Assembly (NCBI GenBank): GCA_002784245.1
Contig: PFKL01000121.1
Span: forward strand, 1-10,400
DNA length: 10,400 nucleotides
From: Comamonadaceae bacterium CG_4_10_14_3_um_filter_60_75
GTDB taxonomy: Bacteria > Pseudomonadota > Gammaproteobacteria > Burkholderiales > Burkholderiaceae_C
Reading direction: 5' to 3'
A program made the position numbers and the translations under genes. Under the pieces are notes generated by a model. That model saw nothing but the letters and a program-made list of their open reading frames with translations, was not told the DNA's origin and searched no databases. This document shows positions 1 through 7,126 of the stretch, in pieces (the first letter of the stretch is position 1; every line of letters starts with the position of its first letter).

Positions 1-1721
1 GCGCCTGGCGCTTGTCCAAGCAGGCGGTGCTGACGCGGCGCATCGCGGCGATAGAAACATTGGGTGCCACTTCGGTCTTGTGCGTTGACAAAACCGGCAC
101 CCTGACCGAAAACCGCATGACCGTGGCGGAGCTGGTGGTGCAAGGCCAGGTGACTGCGCGCCTGCGCGTTGACTACGCCCACGCGACCGAGCTGCCCGAG
201 GTGTTCCATGCGTTGGTGGAGTTCTCCATTCTGGCCAGCGTCAGTGACCCGTTTGATCCCATGGAAAAAGCGTTTCACCGGCTGGGCCAGCATTTTCTGG
301 TCAATACCGAACACATGCACCAGGATTGGACTCTGGTGCAGGCCTATGGGCTGACGCCCGAGTTGCGTGCCATGGCGCACGTCTGGCGCGCGGTGGCAGG
401 CGGTGACCATGTGGTGGCGGCCAAAGGCGCGCCCGAAGCGATTGTTGATCTGTGCCACATGAACGAAGCCGACCAGCAGCGCGTGGCCGCTGCGGTTGAT
501 GCCATGGCCGGCCAGGGGCTGCGTGTGCTGGGTGTGGCGCGTGCGCTGTTTCATGGCGAACAGTGGCCCGCGATCGAGCACGACTTTGACTTTGAGTTTG
601 TTGGTTTGCTGGGCCTGGCTGATCCGCTGCGCGCAGAGATACCCCAGGCTGTGGCCGAAGCGCGCGGTGCCGGCCTGCGGGTGGTGATGATCACCGGCGA
701 TTACCCCGCTACCGCGCTGGCCATCGCGACCCAGGCCGGGATTTGTAGCGACGCAGCACAGCCGGTACTCAGCGGTGATGAACTGGTGCGCCTGAGTGAC
801 GAGCAGCTGCGCCTGCGCCTGCGCGATGTCAGCATTTGCGCCCGTATTGCGCCAGCGCAGAAGCTGCGCATCGTGCAGGCGCTCAAGGCTGACGGCGCCG
901 TGGTGGCAATGACCGGCGATGGCGTCAACGACGCGCCCGCACTTAAAGCCGCTCACGTGGGAGTGGCGATGGGCGAGCGCGGCACCGACGTCGCCCGCGA
1001 AGCCGCGTCGCTGGTGCTGCTGGATGACAACTTTGCCAGCATCGTTGGTGCTGTGCGGCTGGGGCGACGCATCTTTGACAACCTGCGCAAGTCGATGAGC
1101 TACATCCTGGCAGTGCACGTGCCGATTGCCGGCATGGCGCTGCTGCCGGTGCTGCTGGGTTGGCCCACGGTGCTGTTTCCGCTGCATATTGCCTTTCTGG
1201 AGCTGGTGATTGACCCCGCGTGTTCGATGGTGTTTGAGAACGAACCGCCCGAGCCCGGCGTGATGCAGCGTCCGCCACGCGATGTGGCGCAGCCGCTGTT
1301 TGGCGGCCTGACGCTGCTGCTGTCACTGGCGCAGGGACTGGGCGCACTGGCTGTGGTGCTGGGTGCGTTTTGGTGGTCGTCGACAGCGTTGAGCGAGGGC
1401 GCGGCCCGGGCGTTTGCTTTTGCCACGTTGGTCGCTACCAATGTTGCGCTGATTTTTTCCAGCCGCAGCCGCAAGGGTGCGCTGCTGGCGAGCTTGCGGG
1501 TGCCCAATCGCACCTTGTGGTGGGTGGTGGCCGCCGCGCTGGGCTTGTTGGCGTTGGCGCTGTACCTGCCCTGGCTGGCGCGGCTGTTTGCTTTCGCGCC
1601 ACTGCCACCGGCCTGGGCCGTGACGGCGTTGGGCCTGGGCCTGTTGAGCGTGCTGTGGTTTGAGTTGTTCAAACCCCGTAATGCTGGCGCAGCTGGCGCA
1701 CCTTTTGCGGGTTCACGGTGA
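1..1721 (+). CDS. Cation-transporting P-type ATPase, C-terminal part (5' end outside window)
   Basis: This is the C-terminal portion of a P-type ATPase that pumps a cation across the inner membrane using ATP. The reading frame is open from the left edge (first full codon at 3), so the N-terminal membrane helices and actuator (TGE) domain lie outside. Visible in order, counting from the edge: the phosphorylation motif DKTGTLT with Asp near residue 29, the nucleotide-binding motif KGAPE, the MITGD motif, and the hinge GDGVNDAPAL. About six hydrophobic segments then follow, matching M5-M10 of the Ca/Mg/Na-type (P2/P3) pumps. The M6 region reads LELVIDPACS, which resembles the calcium-pump M6 only loosely, and the M4 ion site is outside, so the ion cannot be named. 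A CPx heavy-metal pump is unlikely, because those lack this long C-terminal helix bundle. The last 53 bp overlap the convergent gene ending at 1669. Family assignment is certain; substrate is unknown. Confidence 0.95.
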   Translation, partial: AWRLSKQAVLTRRIAAIETLGATSVLCVDKTGTLTENRMTVAELVVQGQVTARLRVDYAHATELPEVFHALVEFSILASVSDPFDPMEKAFHRLGQHFLVNTEHMHQDWTLVQAYGLTPELRAMAHVWRAVAGGDHVVAAKGAPEAIVDLCHMNEADQQRVAAAVDAMAGQGLRVLGVARALFHGEQWPAIEHDFDFEFVGLLGLADPLRAEIPQAVAEARGAGLRVVMITGDYPATALAIATQAGICSDAAQPVLSGDELVRLSDEQLRLRLRDVSICARIAPAQKLRIVQALKADGAVVAMTGDGVNDAPALKAAHVGVAMGERGTDVAREAASLVLLDDNFASIVGAVRLGRRIFDNLRKSMSYILAVHVPIAGMALLPVLLGWPTVLFPLHIAFLELVIDPACSMVFENEPPEPGVMQRPPRDVAQPLFGGLTLLLSLAQGLGALAVVLGAFWWSSTALSEGAARAFAFATLVATNVALIFSSRSRKGALLASLRVPNRTLWWVVAAALGLLALALYLPWLARLFAFAPLPPAWAVTALGLGLLSVLWFELFKPRNAGAAGAPFAGSR

Positions 1722-2880
1722 CGTGCACAGTATGCGGCTCCAGCGGCGACTTGACTGCCTGCTCGGTATGGCTGGTGTCTCGGTAAAGGTATTTGCCCAG
1801 CGCCAGGCCACTGGCGTTGGTGATCGCCGCCACGTGCGGCGTATTGGCGCGCGCGCCGCGGGAGATCACCACAGCGGTCTCGCCGCTGGCCAGTGCAACA
1901 TAGCTGCCCGGTGGGTAAAAACCCAACGCCGACGCGATGGCGCGGCGCAGGCCGGCGGTGGTCTCGGTGCTTTGCATCACCATGGATTTGGTCGCTGTCA
2001 GGGGCAACAGCGCCGCGCGTACCTTGCGCGGTGCCATTTTGGCCATCAGCACATCCGACAGGTGCAGCAATTGCAGCATCGTCAAGCTGTGGCCCTGCAG
2101 GTCTGACGTGTCGGGCAGGTGGTGCCCGCGCACCAGGTCAAGCACGGACTGACGCTGCTCGCCCACGGTTTGCAAAATGTGCACGCCCAGCTCGGCGTGC
2201 TCGTCGATAGCGTGGCGCTGCGCCTCGTTGGGTTGGGCGTGCTGTTGCGCCAGACTGTCTTGCAGCCGCGCCATGCCAATGTTCATCACCATGGCGGCCC
2301 GCATCAATGTCGGGTGCGTATGTGGCGGCAGTCCAAGCTTGTCGGCGCTGAGCACGCACACCAGGCCACACAGAAGCGCGTGGGTGGCGCAATAGCCCAG
2401 GTGCAGGTCGGGCAAGGTTTGCATCAGGATGAACAGACCCTCGTCGGCGTCTTCCTGCGCCAGTTTCAGCGCCTTGTCTTCGAGTGCCTGCAGTCGCGGC
2501 ATCGGGCTGACGGCGGCTTCGCCCTGGTACAGCACACCGCGCAAGATGTCTTGCAGGTCGAGCCAGCCGCCGTGCACCTCGTGGCCGGGCAGGTAGTCCT
2601 GTTCGACAATCTCGGTGGGCAGCGGCATCTGGTCGAGCAGCGACATGTCGCCGCCGTCGAGGTAGACCGCGCGCATGATGCGCTCCAGGCTGCGCTGCCA
2701 GGCCATGGCGTCGCTTTCGGTCATGCACGCGTGGTGGTTGCTGAGTTTGTCGCGGTGTGCGGCCGACTGCAATTGCTGGCCGCGACGCAGCAACAAGATG
2801 CCACTGGGGCTCCAGACGTCGACCGGCACCGGCTTGCCAAACTGCACGCGATCTAGGGGTACCGGAACGTAGCTTGGCAT
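1669..2880 (-). CDS. HD-GYP-like domain protein with degenerate active site (403 aa)
   Basis: This appears to be a cytoplasmic protein of the HD-GYP type, a family that normally hydrolyses cyclic di-GMP. The N-terminal ~150 residues are a poorly conserved accessory region. Residues ~160-300 follow the HD-GYP helical plan: His167 in CATHALL, the central helix AAMVMNIGM, EHAELG with His228, and GHHLPD with His253-His254. The C-terminal part, FYPPGSYVAL and GETAVV, is a segment often seen after HD-GYP cores. The HD dyad itself is Met199-Asn200, the following lysine is Met203, and no GYP motif is visible. Catalysis by the standard mechanism is therefore doubtful; it may be a receptor or scaffold. 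The ATG at 2880 overlaps the alr stop as TGATG, with an AGGTGG ribosome site 7 bases upstream (2888-2893), so it is translationally coupled to alr. A longer frame from 2922 exists but would run inside alr. The 3' end overlaps the convergent ATPase gene. Confidence 0.85.
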   Translation of the reverse strand: MPSYVPVPLDRVQFGKPVPVDVWSPSGILLLRRGQQLQSAAHRDKLSNHHACMTESDAMAWQRSLERIMRAVYLDGGDMSLLDQMPLPTEIVEQDYLPGHEVHGGWLDLQDILRGVLYQGEAAVSPMPRLQALEDKALKLAQEDADEGLFILMQTLPDLHLGYCATHALLCGLVCVLSADKLGLPPHTHPTLMRAAMVMNIGMARLQDSLAQQHAQPNEAQRHAIDEHAELGVHILQTVGEQRQSVLDLVRGHHLPDTSDLQGHSLTMLQLLHLSDVLMAKMAPRKVRAALLPLTATKSMVMQSTETTAGLRRAIASALGFYPPGSYVALASGETAVVISRGARANTPHVAAITNASGLALGKYLYRDTSHTEQAVKSPLEPHTVHVTVNPQKVRQLRQHYGV

Positions 2881-4010
2881 CAGCCGCCCACCTGTACCGG
2901 CACGCGCAGCGCCAGTGCACACATCAGCTCGTAGCCAAGCGTACCGGCGGCGTGGGCCACCTCATCGATGCCGAGCACCGCGCCATTGCTGGCTTGGCCC
3001 CATAGCGTGACCTCGCTGCCGATACCGGCGGCGACGCCTGCACGCGCCAGTGGCGTCAGGTCGACGGTGATCATGTCCATGCTGACGCGCCCGACGACAC
3101 GGCTGCGCACACCGCCCACCAGCACCGGCGTGCCGGTGGGCGCCACGCGCGGATAGCCGTCGGCGTAGCCGCATGCCACCACGCCAATGTGCATCGGCCG
3201 ATCGGCCACAAATGTAGAGCCATATCCAACGCTAGCACCCGTATCAATTGCCTGGGTAGCTATTAATTTAGATGCAAGTGTCATGCCCGGGCGCAGTTCC
3301 CAGTCGGCGCTGGTGTGTAGCGGATGGTCGGGCGCGCTGCCATACAGCACGATGCCCGGGCGGATCCAGTCGCAGGCTACAGCCTGTTCGTCAGGCGCTG
3401 CGTTGGCCGCGCGCGTGTGGCGCAAGGTGGCGGCGCTGTTGCTCAGGCTGCGCTCGCCCGGCAGGTCGCCCGTGACGCTGGCAAACAGCTGCATCTGGTG
3501 GGCAATGCCGCGCTCGCCGTCGGCGTCGCTGAAGTGCGTCATGAGCGAAATTTCGTCGACCTGTGCCAGCGCGTTGAGCCGGCTCCAGGCGCTGCGGTAC
3601 TGCTGTGGCGTAAAACCGAGCCGGTTCATGCCGGAGTTCATCTTCAGAAAAACGCGGTGGGGCACGGTGGTCTTGTGGGCAGCAAGCATGTCGATCTGCG
3701 CGTCGCAATGCACCGTGTGCCACAGCCCCAGGCGTGAACACAGTTCCAGGTCGCGCGGCTCGAAGACGCCTTCGAGCAGCAGGATCGGCCCGCGCCAGCC
3801 CAGGTCGCGCACGCGCTGCGCTTCATCCAGGTCCAGCAGGGCAAAACCGTCGGCGCTGCGCAGGCTCTCATAAACGCGCTCAATGCCGTGACCGTAAGCG
3901 TTGGCCTTGACCACGGCCCACACTTTGGCATCGGGCGCAGCGGAGCGGCAGCGTTGCAAATTGTGCTGCAGTGCAGCAGGGTGGATGGTGGCAAGAATCG
4001 GACGAGGCAT
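2880..4010 (-). CDS. alr: Alanine racemase
   Basis: This PLP-dependent enzyme interconverts L- and D-alanine in the cytoplasm and supplies D-alanine for peptidoglycan. The protein has 376 residues, normal for the family. The N-terminal TIM-barrel domain carries the PLP lysine, Lys35, in AVVKANAYGHG. The second catalytic residue, Tyr263, sits in SVGYGSTF, followed by the conserved ACGYADGYPR and the VSMDM segment of the C-terminal beta domain. The frame stays open upstream to 4400, but that part lies antisense to lplT. The ATG at 4010 begins the family's usual MPRPILATI N-terminus; no strong ribosome site precedes it. The gene is divergent from lplT (120-bp gap) and its stop overlaps the next start as TGATG. 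Codons 244-268, around the catalytic tyrosine, are unusually AT-rich at the third position (19 of 25). The catabolic racemase dadX is an alternative name, but there is no dadA neighbour. Confidence 0.97.
   Translation of the reverse strand: MPRPILATIHPAALQHNLQRCRSAAPDAKVWAVVKANAYGHGIERVYESLRSADGFALLDLDEAQRVRDLGWRGPILLLEGVFEPRDLELCSRLGLWHTVHCDAQIDMLAAHKTTVPHRVFLKMNSGMNRLGFTPQQYRSAWSRLNALAQVDEISLMTHFSDADGERGIAHQMQLFASVTGDLPGERSLSNSAATLRHTRAANAAPDEQAVACDWIRPGIVLYGSAPDHPLHTSADWELRPGMTLASKLIATQAIDTGASVGYGSTFVADRPMHIGVVACGYADGYPRVAPTGTPVLVGGVRSRVVGRVSMDMITVDLTPLARAGVAAGIGSEVTLWGQASNGAVLGIDEVAHAAGTLGYELMCALALRVPVQVGG
2888..2893 (-). promoter_or_regulatory. Ribosome binding site fixing the start of the HD-GYP-like gene
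   Basis: On the minus strand AGGTGG lies inside the last codons of alr, 7 bases before the ATG at 2880. Together with the TGATG stop/start overlap it supports reinitiation at 2880 rather than at the upstream in-frame codon at 2922. Confidence 0.7.
3207..3281 (-). repeat. AT-rich codon island in alr, possible relic of a Comamonadaceae interspersed repeat
   Basis: These 25 codons of alr (residues 244-268) use A or T at the third position 19 times and include the codons TTA and ATA. The flanking sequence is strongly GC-ended. Read on the minus strand, the core has ATAGCT, then 21 bases, then GCTAG. That layout resembles short interspersed repeats I remember from Comamonadaceae genomes and the element at 7081-7126. 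The encoded protein still matches ordinary alanine racemases without a visible insertion, so chance or selection on codons is possible. Confidence 0.4.
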
Positions 4011-4040
4011 GGGGCGTGAGGACAATGCAATGGGGCGATT

Positions 4041-4066
4041 TTGACATTGCTGCGACGTGCTATAAC
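4041..4066 (+). promoter_or_regulatory. Candidate sigma-70 promoter of lplT (extended -10)
   Basis: The gap between alr and lplT contains a perfect TTGACA at 4041-4046 and TATAAC at 4061-4066. TG at 4058-4059, one base before the -10, forms an extended -10 element. The spacer is only 14 bases against the usual 16-18, so the -35 may contribute little, or a shifted -35 (TTTTGA at 4039-4044, spacer 16) may be used. Transcription would start near 4073 and give a leader of about 58 bases. Confidence 0.5.
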
Positions 4067-4130
4067 CCCGCACAGTTTGGAGACACAACACCTCAACCAG
4101 CGCCTGCCAAGAAAGGCGTGTCTGTTTTAA

Positions 4131-5414
4131 ATGAAACGCGGCTTTTACACCATCATGGCGGCGCAGTTTTTCAGCTCGCTTGCTGACAATGCCCTGTTTG
4201 TCGCCGCCGTGCAATTGCTGCGCAGCAGCCACGCGCCGCAGTGGCAACAGGCCGCTTTGGTGCCGATGTTTGCCTTGTTTTATGTGGTGTTGGCGCCGTT
4301 TGTGGGTGCGCTGGCCGATTCGATGCCCAAGGGCCGGGTCATGTTGCTGAGCAATTTCATCAAGGTGGCGGGCTGCCTGTTTATGCTGTTTGGCACCCAT
4401 CCTCTGATGGCTTACGCCGTGGTCGGGCTGGGCGCGGCGGCGTATTCACCGGCCAAGTACGGCATCCTGACCGAATTGCTGCCGGCCTCGCAACTCGTCA
4501 AGGCCAACGGCTGGATTGAGGGCTTGACGATCGGCTCGATCATTCTGGGGGTGCTGTTGGGCGGGCAGTTGGTCAGCCACCATGTCGCCAACCGGTTATT
4601 GGCGATCGACATCCCGTGGATCAACACAGGCATTAACAACGCGCCCGAGGCGGCCATTGCGGTGCTGATCTTTGTTTACCTGCTGGCGGCCTGGTTCAAC
4701 ACCCACATTCCGCTTACCAGCGTACTGATGCGGCCCTTGCCCGGCAAGATGCTGTCGCTGCTGCCAGACTTTTGGTCGTGCAACGCACGTCTGTGGCGCG
4801 ACAAGCTGGGGCAGATTTCGCTGGCCGCGACGACGCTGATCTGGGGTGTGGCGGGCAACCTTCGCTTCATTGTGCTGGCGTGGGCTGCCGCAGCGCTGGG
4901 TTATTCGGTCACGCAGGCGTCGGCGCTGCAAGGTGTGGTGGCTATCGGCATGGCCGTCGGTGCAGTGGTGGCGTCGCTGCGCATGCGGCTGGAAGACGGC
5001 CCGCGTGTGATCACGCTGGGCATTGGCATGGGCTTGCTGATCATCATGCTGATCTTTATCACCAACGTCTGGGTGGCGGCACCGTTCCTGATCTTGCTGG
5101 GCGCCCTCGGCGGCTTTCTGGTGGTGCCGATGAACGCACTGCTGCAGCACCGGGGCCACAACCTAATGGGCGCAGGCCGGTCGATTGCGGTGCAAAACTT
5201 CAACGAGCAGGCGTGCATTCTGGTGTTGGGCGCGCTGTACAGCCTGGCCACCGGGCTGGGGCTGCCCACGTTTGGCGCAATCACGCTGTTTGGTCTGGTG
5301 ATTGCTGGCTTCATGCTGCTCATTCAGCGCTGGCACGCCCGCAACCGGCGCGAGCACGGCCCCGAGGTCGATCGTCTGCTGGCCATTGCCCGCAACGACA
5401 AGGCGCATGGCTGA
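4131..5414 (+). CDS. lplT: Lysophospholipid transporter LplT (MFS)
   Basis: This inner-membrane major-facilitator protein flips lysophospholipids, mainly lysophosphatidylethanolamine, from the outer to the inner leaflet for re-acylation. The 427-residue protein is close in size to E. coli LplT (about 400). It shows the family signatures: AAQFFSSLADNALF in helix 1 (Asp19-Asn20), FVGALADSMPKGRVM in the loop between helices 2 and 3, GAAAYSPAKYGIL, and LVKANG. About 12 hydrophobic segments run to residue ~400, followed by a short basic cytoplasmic tail. The start at 4131 has a GAAAGG-like ribosome site about 13 bases upstream, rather distant. In enterobacteria lplT lies beside aas, the acyl-ACP synthetase/acyltransferase, but no aas is visible here. 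It is divergent from alr and 92 bp ahead of the glutathione peroxidase gene, whose own strong ribosome site allows either joint or separate transcription. Confidence 0.93.
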   Translation: MKRGFYTIMAAQFFSSLADNALFVAAVQLLRSSHAPQWQQAALVPMFALFYVVLAPFVGALADSMPKGRVMLLSNFIKVAGCLFMLFGTHPLMAYAVVGLGAAAYSPAKYGILTELLPASQLVKANGWIEGLTIGSIILGVLLGGQLVSHHVANRLLAIDIPWINTGINNAPEAAIAVLIFVYLLAAWFNTHIPLTSVLMRPLPGKMLSLLPDFWSCNARLWRDKLGQISLAATTLIWGVAGNLRFIVLAWAAAALGYSVTQASALQGVVAIGMAVGAVVASLRMRLEDGPRVITLGIGMGLLIIMLIFITNVWVAAPFLILLGALGGFLVVPMNALLQHRGHNLMGAGRSIAVQNFNEQACILVLGALYSLATGLGLPTFGAITLFGLVIAGFMLLIQRWHARNRREHGPEVDRLLAIARNDKAHG

Positions 5415-5493
5415 CGGGTTGATTGCCCTGTTGCCACCGGGTGCAAGGTGTCTGCCGTAAAGTGCTTGCTCACCCCGTTCAACGACCGATTCC

Positions 5494-5500
5494 AAAGAGG
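5494..5500 (+). promoter_or_regulatory. Ribosome binding site deciding the glutathione peroxidase start
   Basis: AAAGAGG stands 6 bases before the ATG at 5507. It selects that start over the in-frame upstream codon at 5423, which would add 28 residues unlike the family. The 92-bp gap from lplT contains no promoter I can defend. Confidence 0.75.
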
Positions 5501-5506
5501 CTTTGC

Positions 5507-5992
5507 ATGACCACCATCTATGATTTTGAAGTGCTATCCATCGACGGCAAGAAAGTAGCGTTGCGCAAATTCAAGGGCAAGGCGATGCTGATCGTCAATA
5601 CCGCCAGCGCCTGCGGCTTCACGCCGCAGTTCAGTGGCCTGGAAAAACTGCACGAAAGCTATGGCAAGCAGGGCCTGGTGGTGCTGGGTTTTCCGTGCAA
5701 TCAGTTTGGCGCGCAGGATGCGGGCAGCAACGGCGAAATTGCCGAGTTCTGCCAGCTCAACTACGGTGTAACGTTTTCAATGATGGCCAAGATCGACGTC
5801 AATGGCGACACGGCGCACCCGCTGTACCAGTGGCTGTGCGCGCGAGCGCCCGGACTGCTTGGCAGCAAGTCGATCAAATGGAACTTCACCAAGTTTCTGG
5901 CCGGCAAAGACGGCGCTGTGCTCAAGCGCTACGCCCCCACCGACACGCCCGAGAGTCTGGCAAAAGACATCGAGGCCGCGCTGGCGGTCTGA
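5507..5992 (+). CDS. Glutathione peroxidase family thiol peroxidase
   Basis: This protein reduces hydrogen peroxide and organic or lipid hydroperoxides with a catalytic cysteine; bacterial members often use thioredoxin rather than glutathione as reductant. The 161 residues match the short bacterial form and have no signal peptide, so it acts in the cytoplasm. Cys36 in NTASACGF is the peroxidatic residue, in place of selenocysteine. GFPCNQFG (Cys64, Gln66) and KWNFTKF supply the Gln/Trp/Asn of the active-site tetrad. Cys82 in EIAEFCQ sits where the resolving cysteine of thioredoxin-dependent members occurs, which favours that type. The start at 5507 follows a good ribosome site (5494-5500). 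The last 64 bp overlap the convergent DAHP synthase gene. The genes on either side do not specify a particular stress role. Names used for such genes include gpx, gpo and btuE; I cannot choose between them from sequence. Confidence 0.95.
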   Translation: MTTIYDFEVLSIDGKKVALRKFKGKAMLIVNTASACGFTPQFSGLEKLHESYGKQGLVVLGFPCNQFGAQDAGSNGEIAEFCQLNYGVTFSMMAKIDVNGDTAHPLYQWLCARAPGLLGSKSIKWNFTKFLAGKDGAVLKRYAPTDTPESLAKDIEAALAV

Positions 5993-7062
5993 CCGCCTGG
6001 GGCCTGGCGTTTCAGGCTCTTCAAGCGTTGTGCGGCTTCGCGCAAGCCGTTGGCAGTGGCATCCCAGCCCAGACAAGCGTCGGTGATCGAGATGCCGTAT
6101 TCCAGGTCTTTCGGGTCACCCAGTTTCTGGTTGCCCTCGAACAGGTTTGATTCGAGCATGACGCCTTTGATTGACGTGTTGCCGTCAACGATTTGCCCCA
6201 CTACATCCTTGAGCACCAGGCTTTGCAGCGCGTGGTTCTTGCGTGAGTTGGCGTGGCTGCAGTCAACCACGATGTTCACTGGCAGTTTTGCCGCACGCAG
6301 CGCAGCTTCGGCCTCGGACACCGCCACTGAGTCGTAATTGGGCACCGCGCCGCCGCGCAGGATCAGGTGCCCAAACGTATTGCCGCGGGTGTGGGTGAGC
6401 GCGACCTGGCCGTCGCCGTTGACGCCCAGAAAGGTGTGCGGTTGGGCGGCGGACAGCATGGCGTTGACGGCGACGTCGAGGTTGCCGTCGGTGCCATTCT
6501 TGAAGCCGACCGGGCTCGACAAGCCGCTGGCCATCTCGCGGTGCGTCTGACTTTCGGTAGTGCGCGCGCCGATGGCGCTCCAGGAAATCAGGTCACCCAG
6601 ATACTGTGGGGTGATGGGGTCGAGCGCCTCGGTACCGCAGGGCAGGCCCAGGTCATTCAAATCGACCAGCAGCTTGCGCGCGATGTGCAGGCCTTCTTCA
6701 ATGCGGAACGTGTCGTCCATGCGCGGGTCGTTGATCAGCCCTTTCCAACCCACGGTGGTCCGCGGCTTTTCAAAGTAGACGCGCATGACGACGAAGATCT
6801 GCTCGGCCAGTTCGTCGGCCAGGCTCTTGAGTTTGTGCGCATAGTCGTTGGCTGCGGCAATGTCGTGGATCGAGCACGGTCCCACCACCACCAGCAGGCG
6901 TTTGTCCTGACCATGCATGATGTTAGCCACCGTGGCGCGGGCTTGACTGATGGTCTGCATGGCACGCGCTGTGGCTGGCACGGCGTCATGCAGCGCCGAG
7001 GGCGACAGCAGCGTTTGCTGCGACAGCACGTTCAGGTTTTCAAAGGCGTTGGGGAAGGTCAT
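5929..7062 (-). CDS. aroG: 3-deoxy-7-phosphoheptulonate (DAHP) synthase, class I
   Basis: This cytoplasmic enzyme condenses phosphoenolpyruvate with erythrose 4-phosphate, the first step of the shikimate pathway to aromatic amino acids. The 377-residue protein aligns with E. coli AroG at an offset of +2. Metal ligands Cys63 (GPCSIHD), His270, Glu304 and Asp328 are present, as are Arg94 and Lys99 in MRVYFEKPRTT and the signature GARTTESQ. The region equivalent to the feedback site (ITPQY, GLSSPVG) is intact, so inhibition by an aromatic amino acid is likely, but which one (AroG, AroF or AroH type) cannot be read. The family C-terminus should end near residue 352. A further ~25 Ala/Ser/Gly-rich residues follow and are encoded opposite the 3' end of the peroxidase gene. 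The ATG at 7062 lacks a clear ribosome site. The gene lies 61 bp after the sensor kinase on the same strand. Confidence 0.95.
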   Translation of the reverse strand: MTFPNAFENLNVLSQQTLLSPSALHDAVPATARAMQTISQARATVANIMHGQDKRLLVVVGPCSIHDIAAANDYAHKLKSLADELAEQIFVVMRVYFEKPRTTVGWKGLINDPRMDDTFRIEEGLHIARKLLVDLNDLGLPCGTEALDPITPQYLGDLISWSAIGARTTESQTHREMASGLSSPVGFKNGTDGNLDVAVNAMLSAAQPHTFLGVNGDGQVALTHTRGNTFGHLILRGGAVPNYDSVAVSEAEAALRAAKLPVNIVVDCSHANSRKNHALQSLVLKDVVGQIVDGNTSIKGVMLESNLFEGNQKLGDPKDLEYGISITDACLGWDATANGLREAAQRLKSLKRQAPGGQTASAASMSFARLSGVSVGA

Positions 7063-7080
7063 GGTGATAACAATAAAAAA

Positions 7081-7126
7081 TGACTATAGCGCTATATTTT
7101 ATAGGTGTTGACAGCTATCTGTTTTA
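7081..7126 (-). repeat. AT-rich palindromic element in the aroG leader
   Basis: The 61-bp gap between the sensor kinase stop (7124-7126) and the aroG start is AT-rich. It holds a perfect 12-bp palindrome, TATAGCGCTATA (7085-7096), and a second inverted repeat, ACAG-4-CTGT (7111-7122). Read on the minus strand it has ATAGCT, 22 bases, then GCTA, the same plan as the AT-rich island in alr. It may be an interspersed repeat, an operator, or both. TATAGT- and TATAAA-like -10 sequences occur in it, but no well-spaced -35 could be paired with them. Confidence 0.5.

Noticed and set aside
1100..1672. Minus-strand open frame of 190 codons inside the ATPase gene
   Set aside because: It has shadow-like Ser/Thr/Ala-rich composition and is fully opposite a gene with conserved ATPase motifs.
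2119..2856. Plus-strand open frame of 245 codons
   Set aside because: It lies wholly opposite the HD-GYP-like gene and its His/Val/Gln/Leu-rich composition is typical of an antisense frame in GC-rich DNA.
4011..4400. Upstream extension of the alr reading frame to 4400
   Set aside because: The added 130 residues lie antisense to lplT and do not resemble alanine racemase; ATG at 4010 starts the normal N-terminus.
6002..6017. Small GCCTG/CAGGC inverted repeat just after the peroxidase stop as a terminator
   Set aside because: The stem is only 5 bp, no T-run follows on either strand, and it is inside the DAHP synthase coding sequence.
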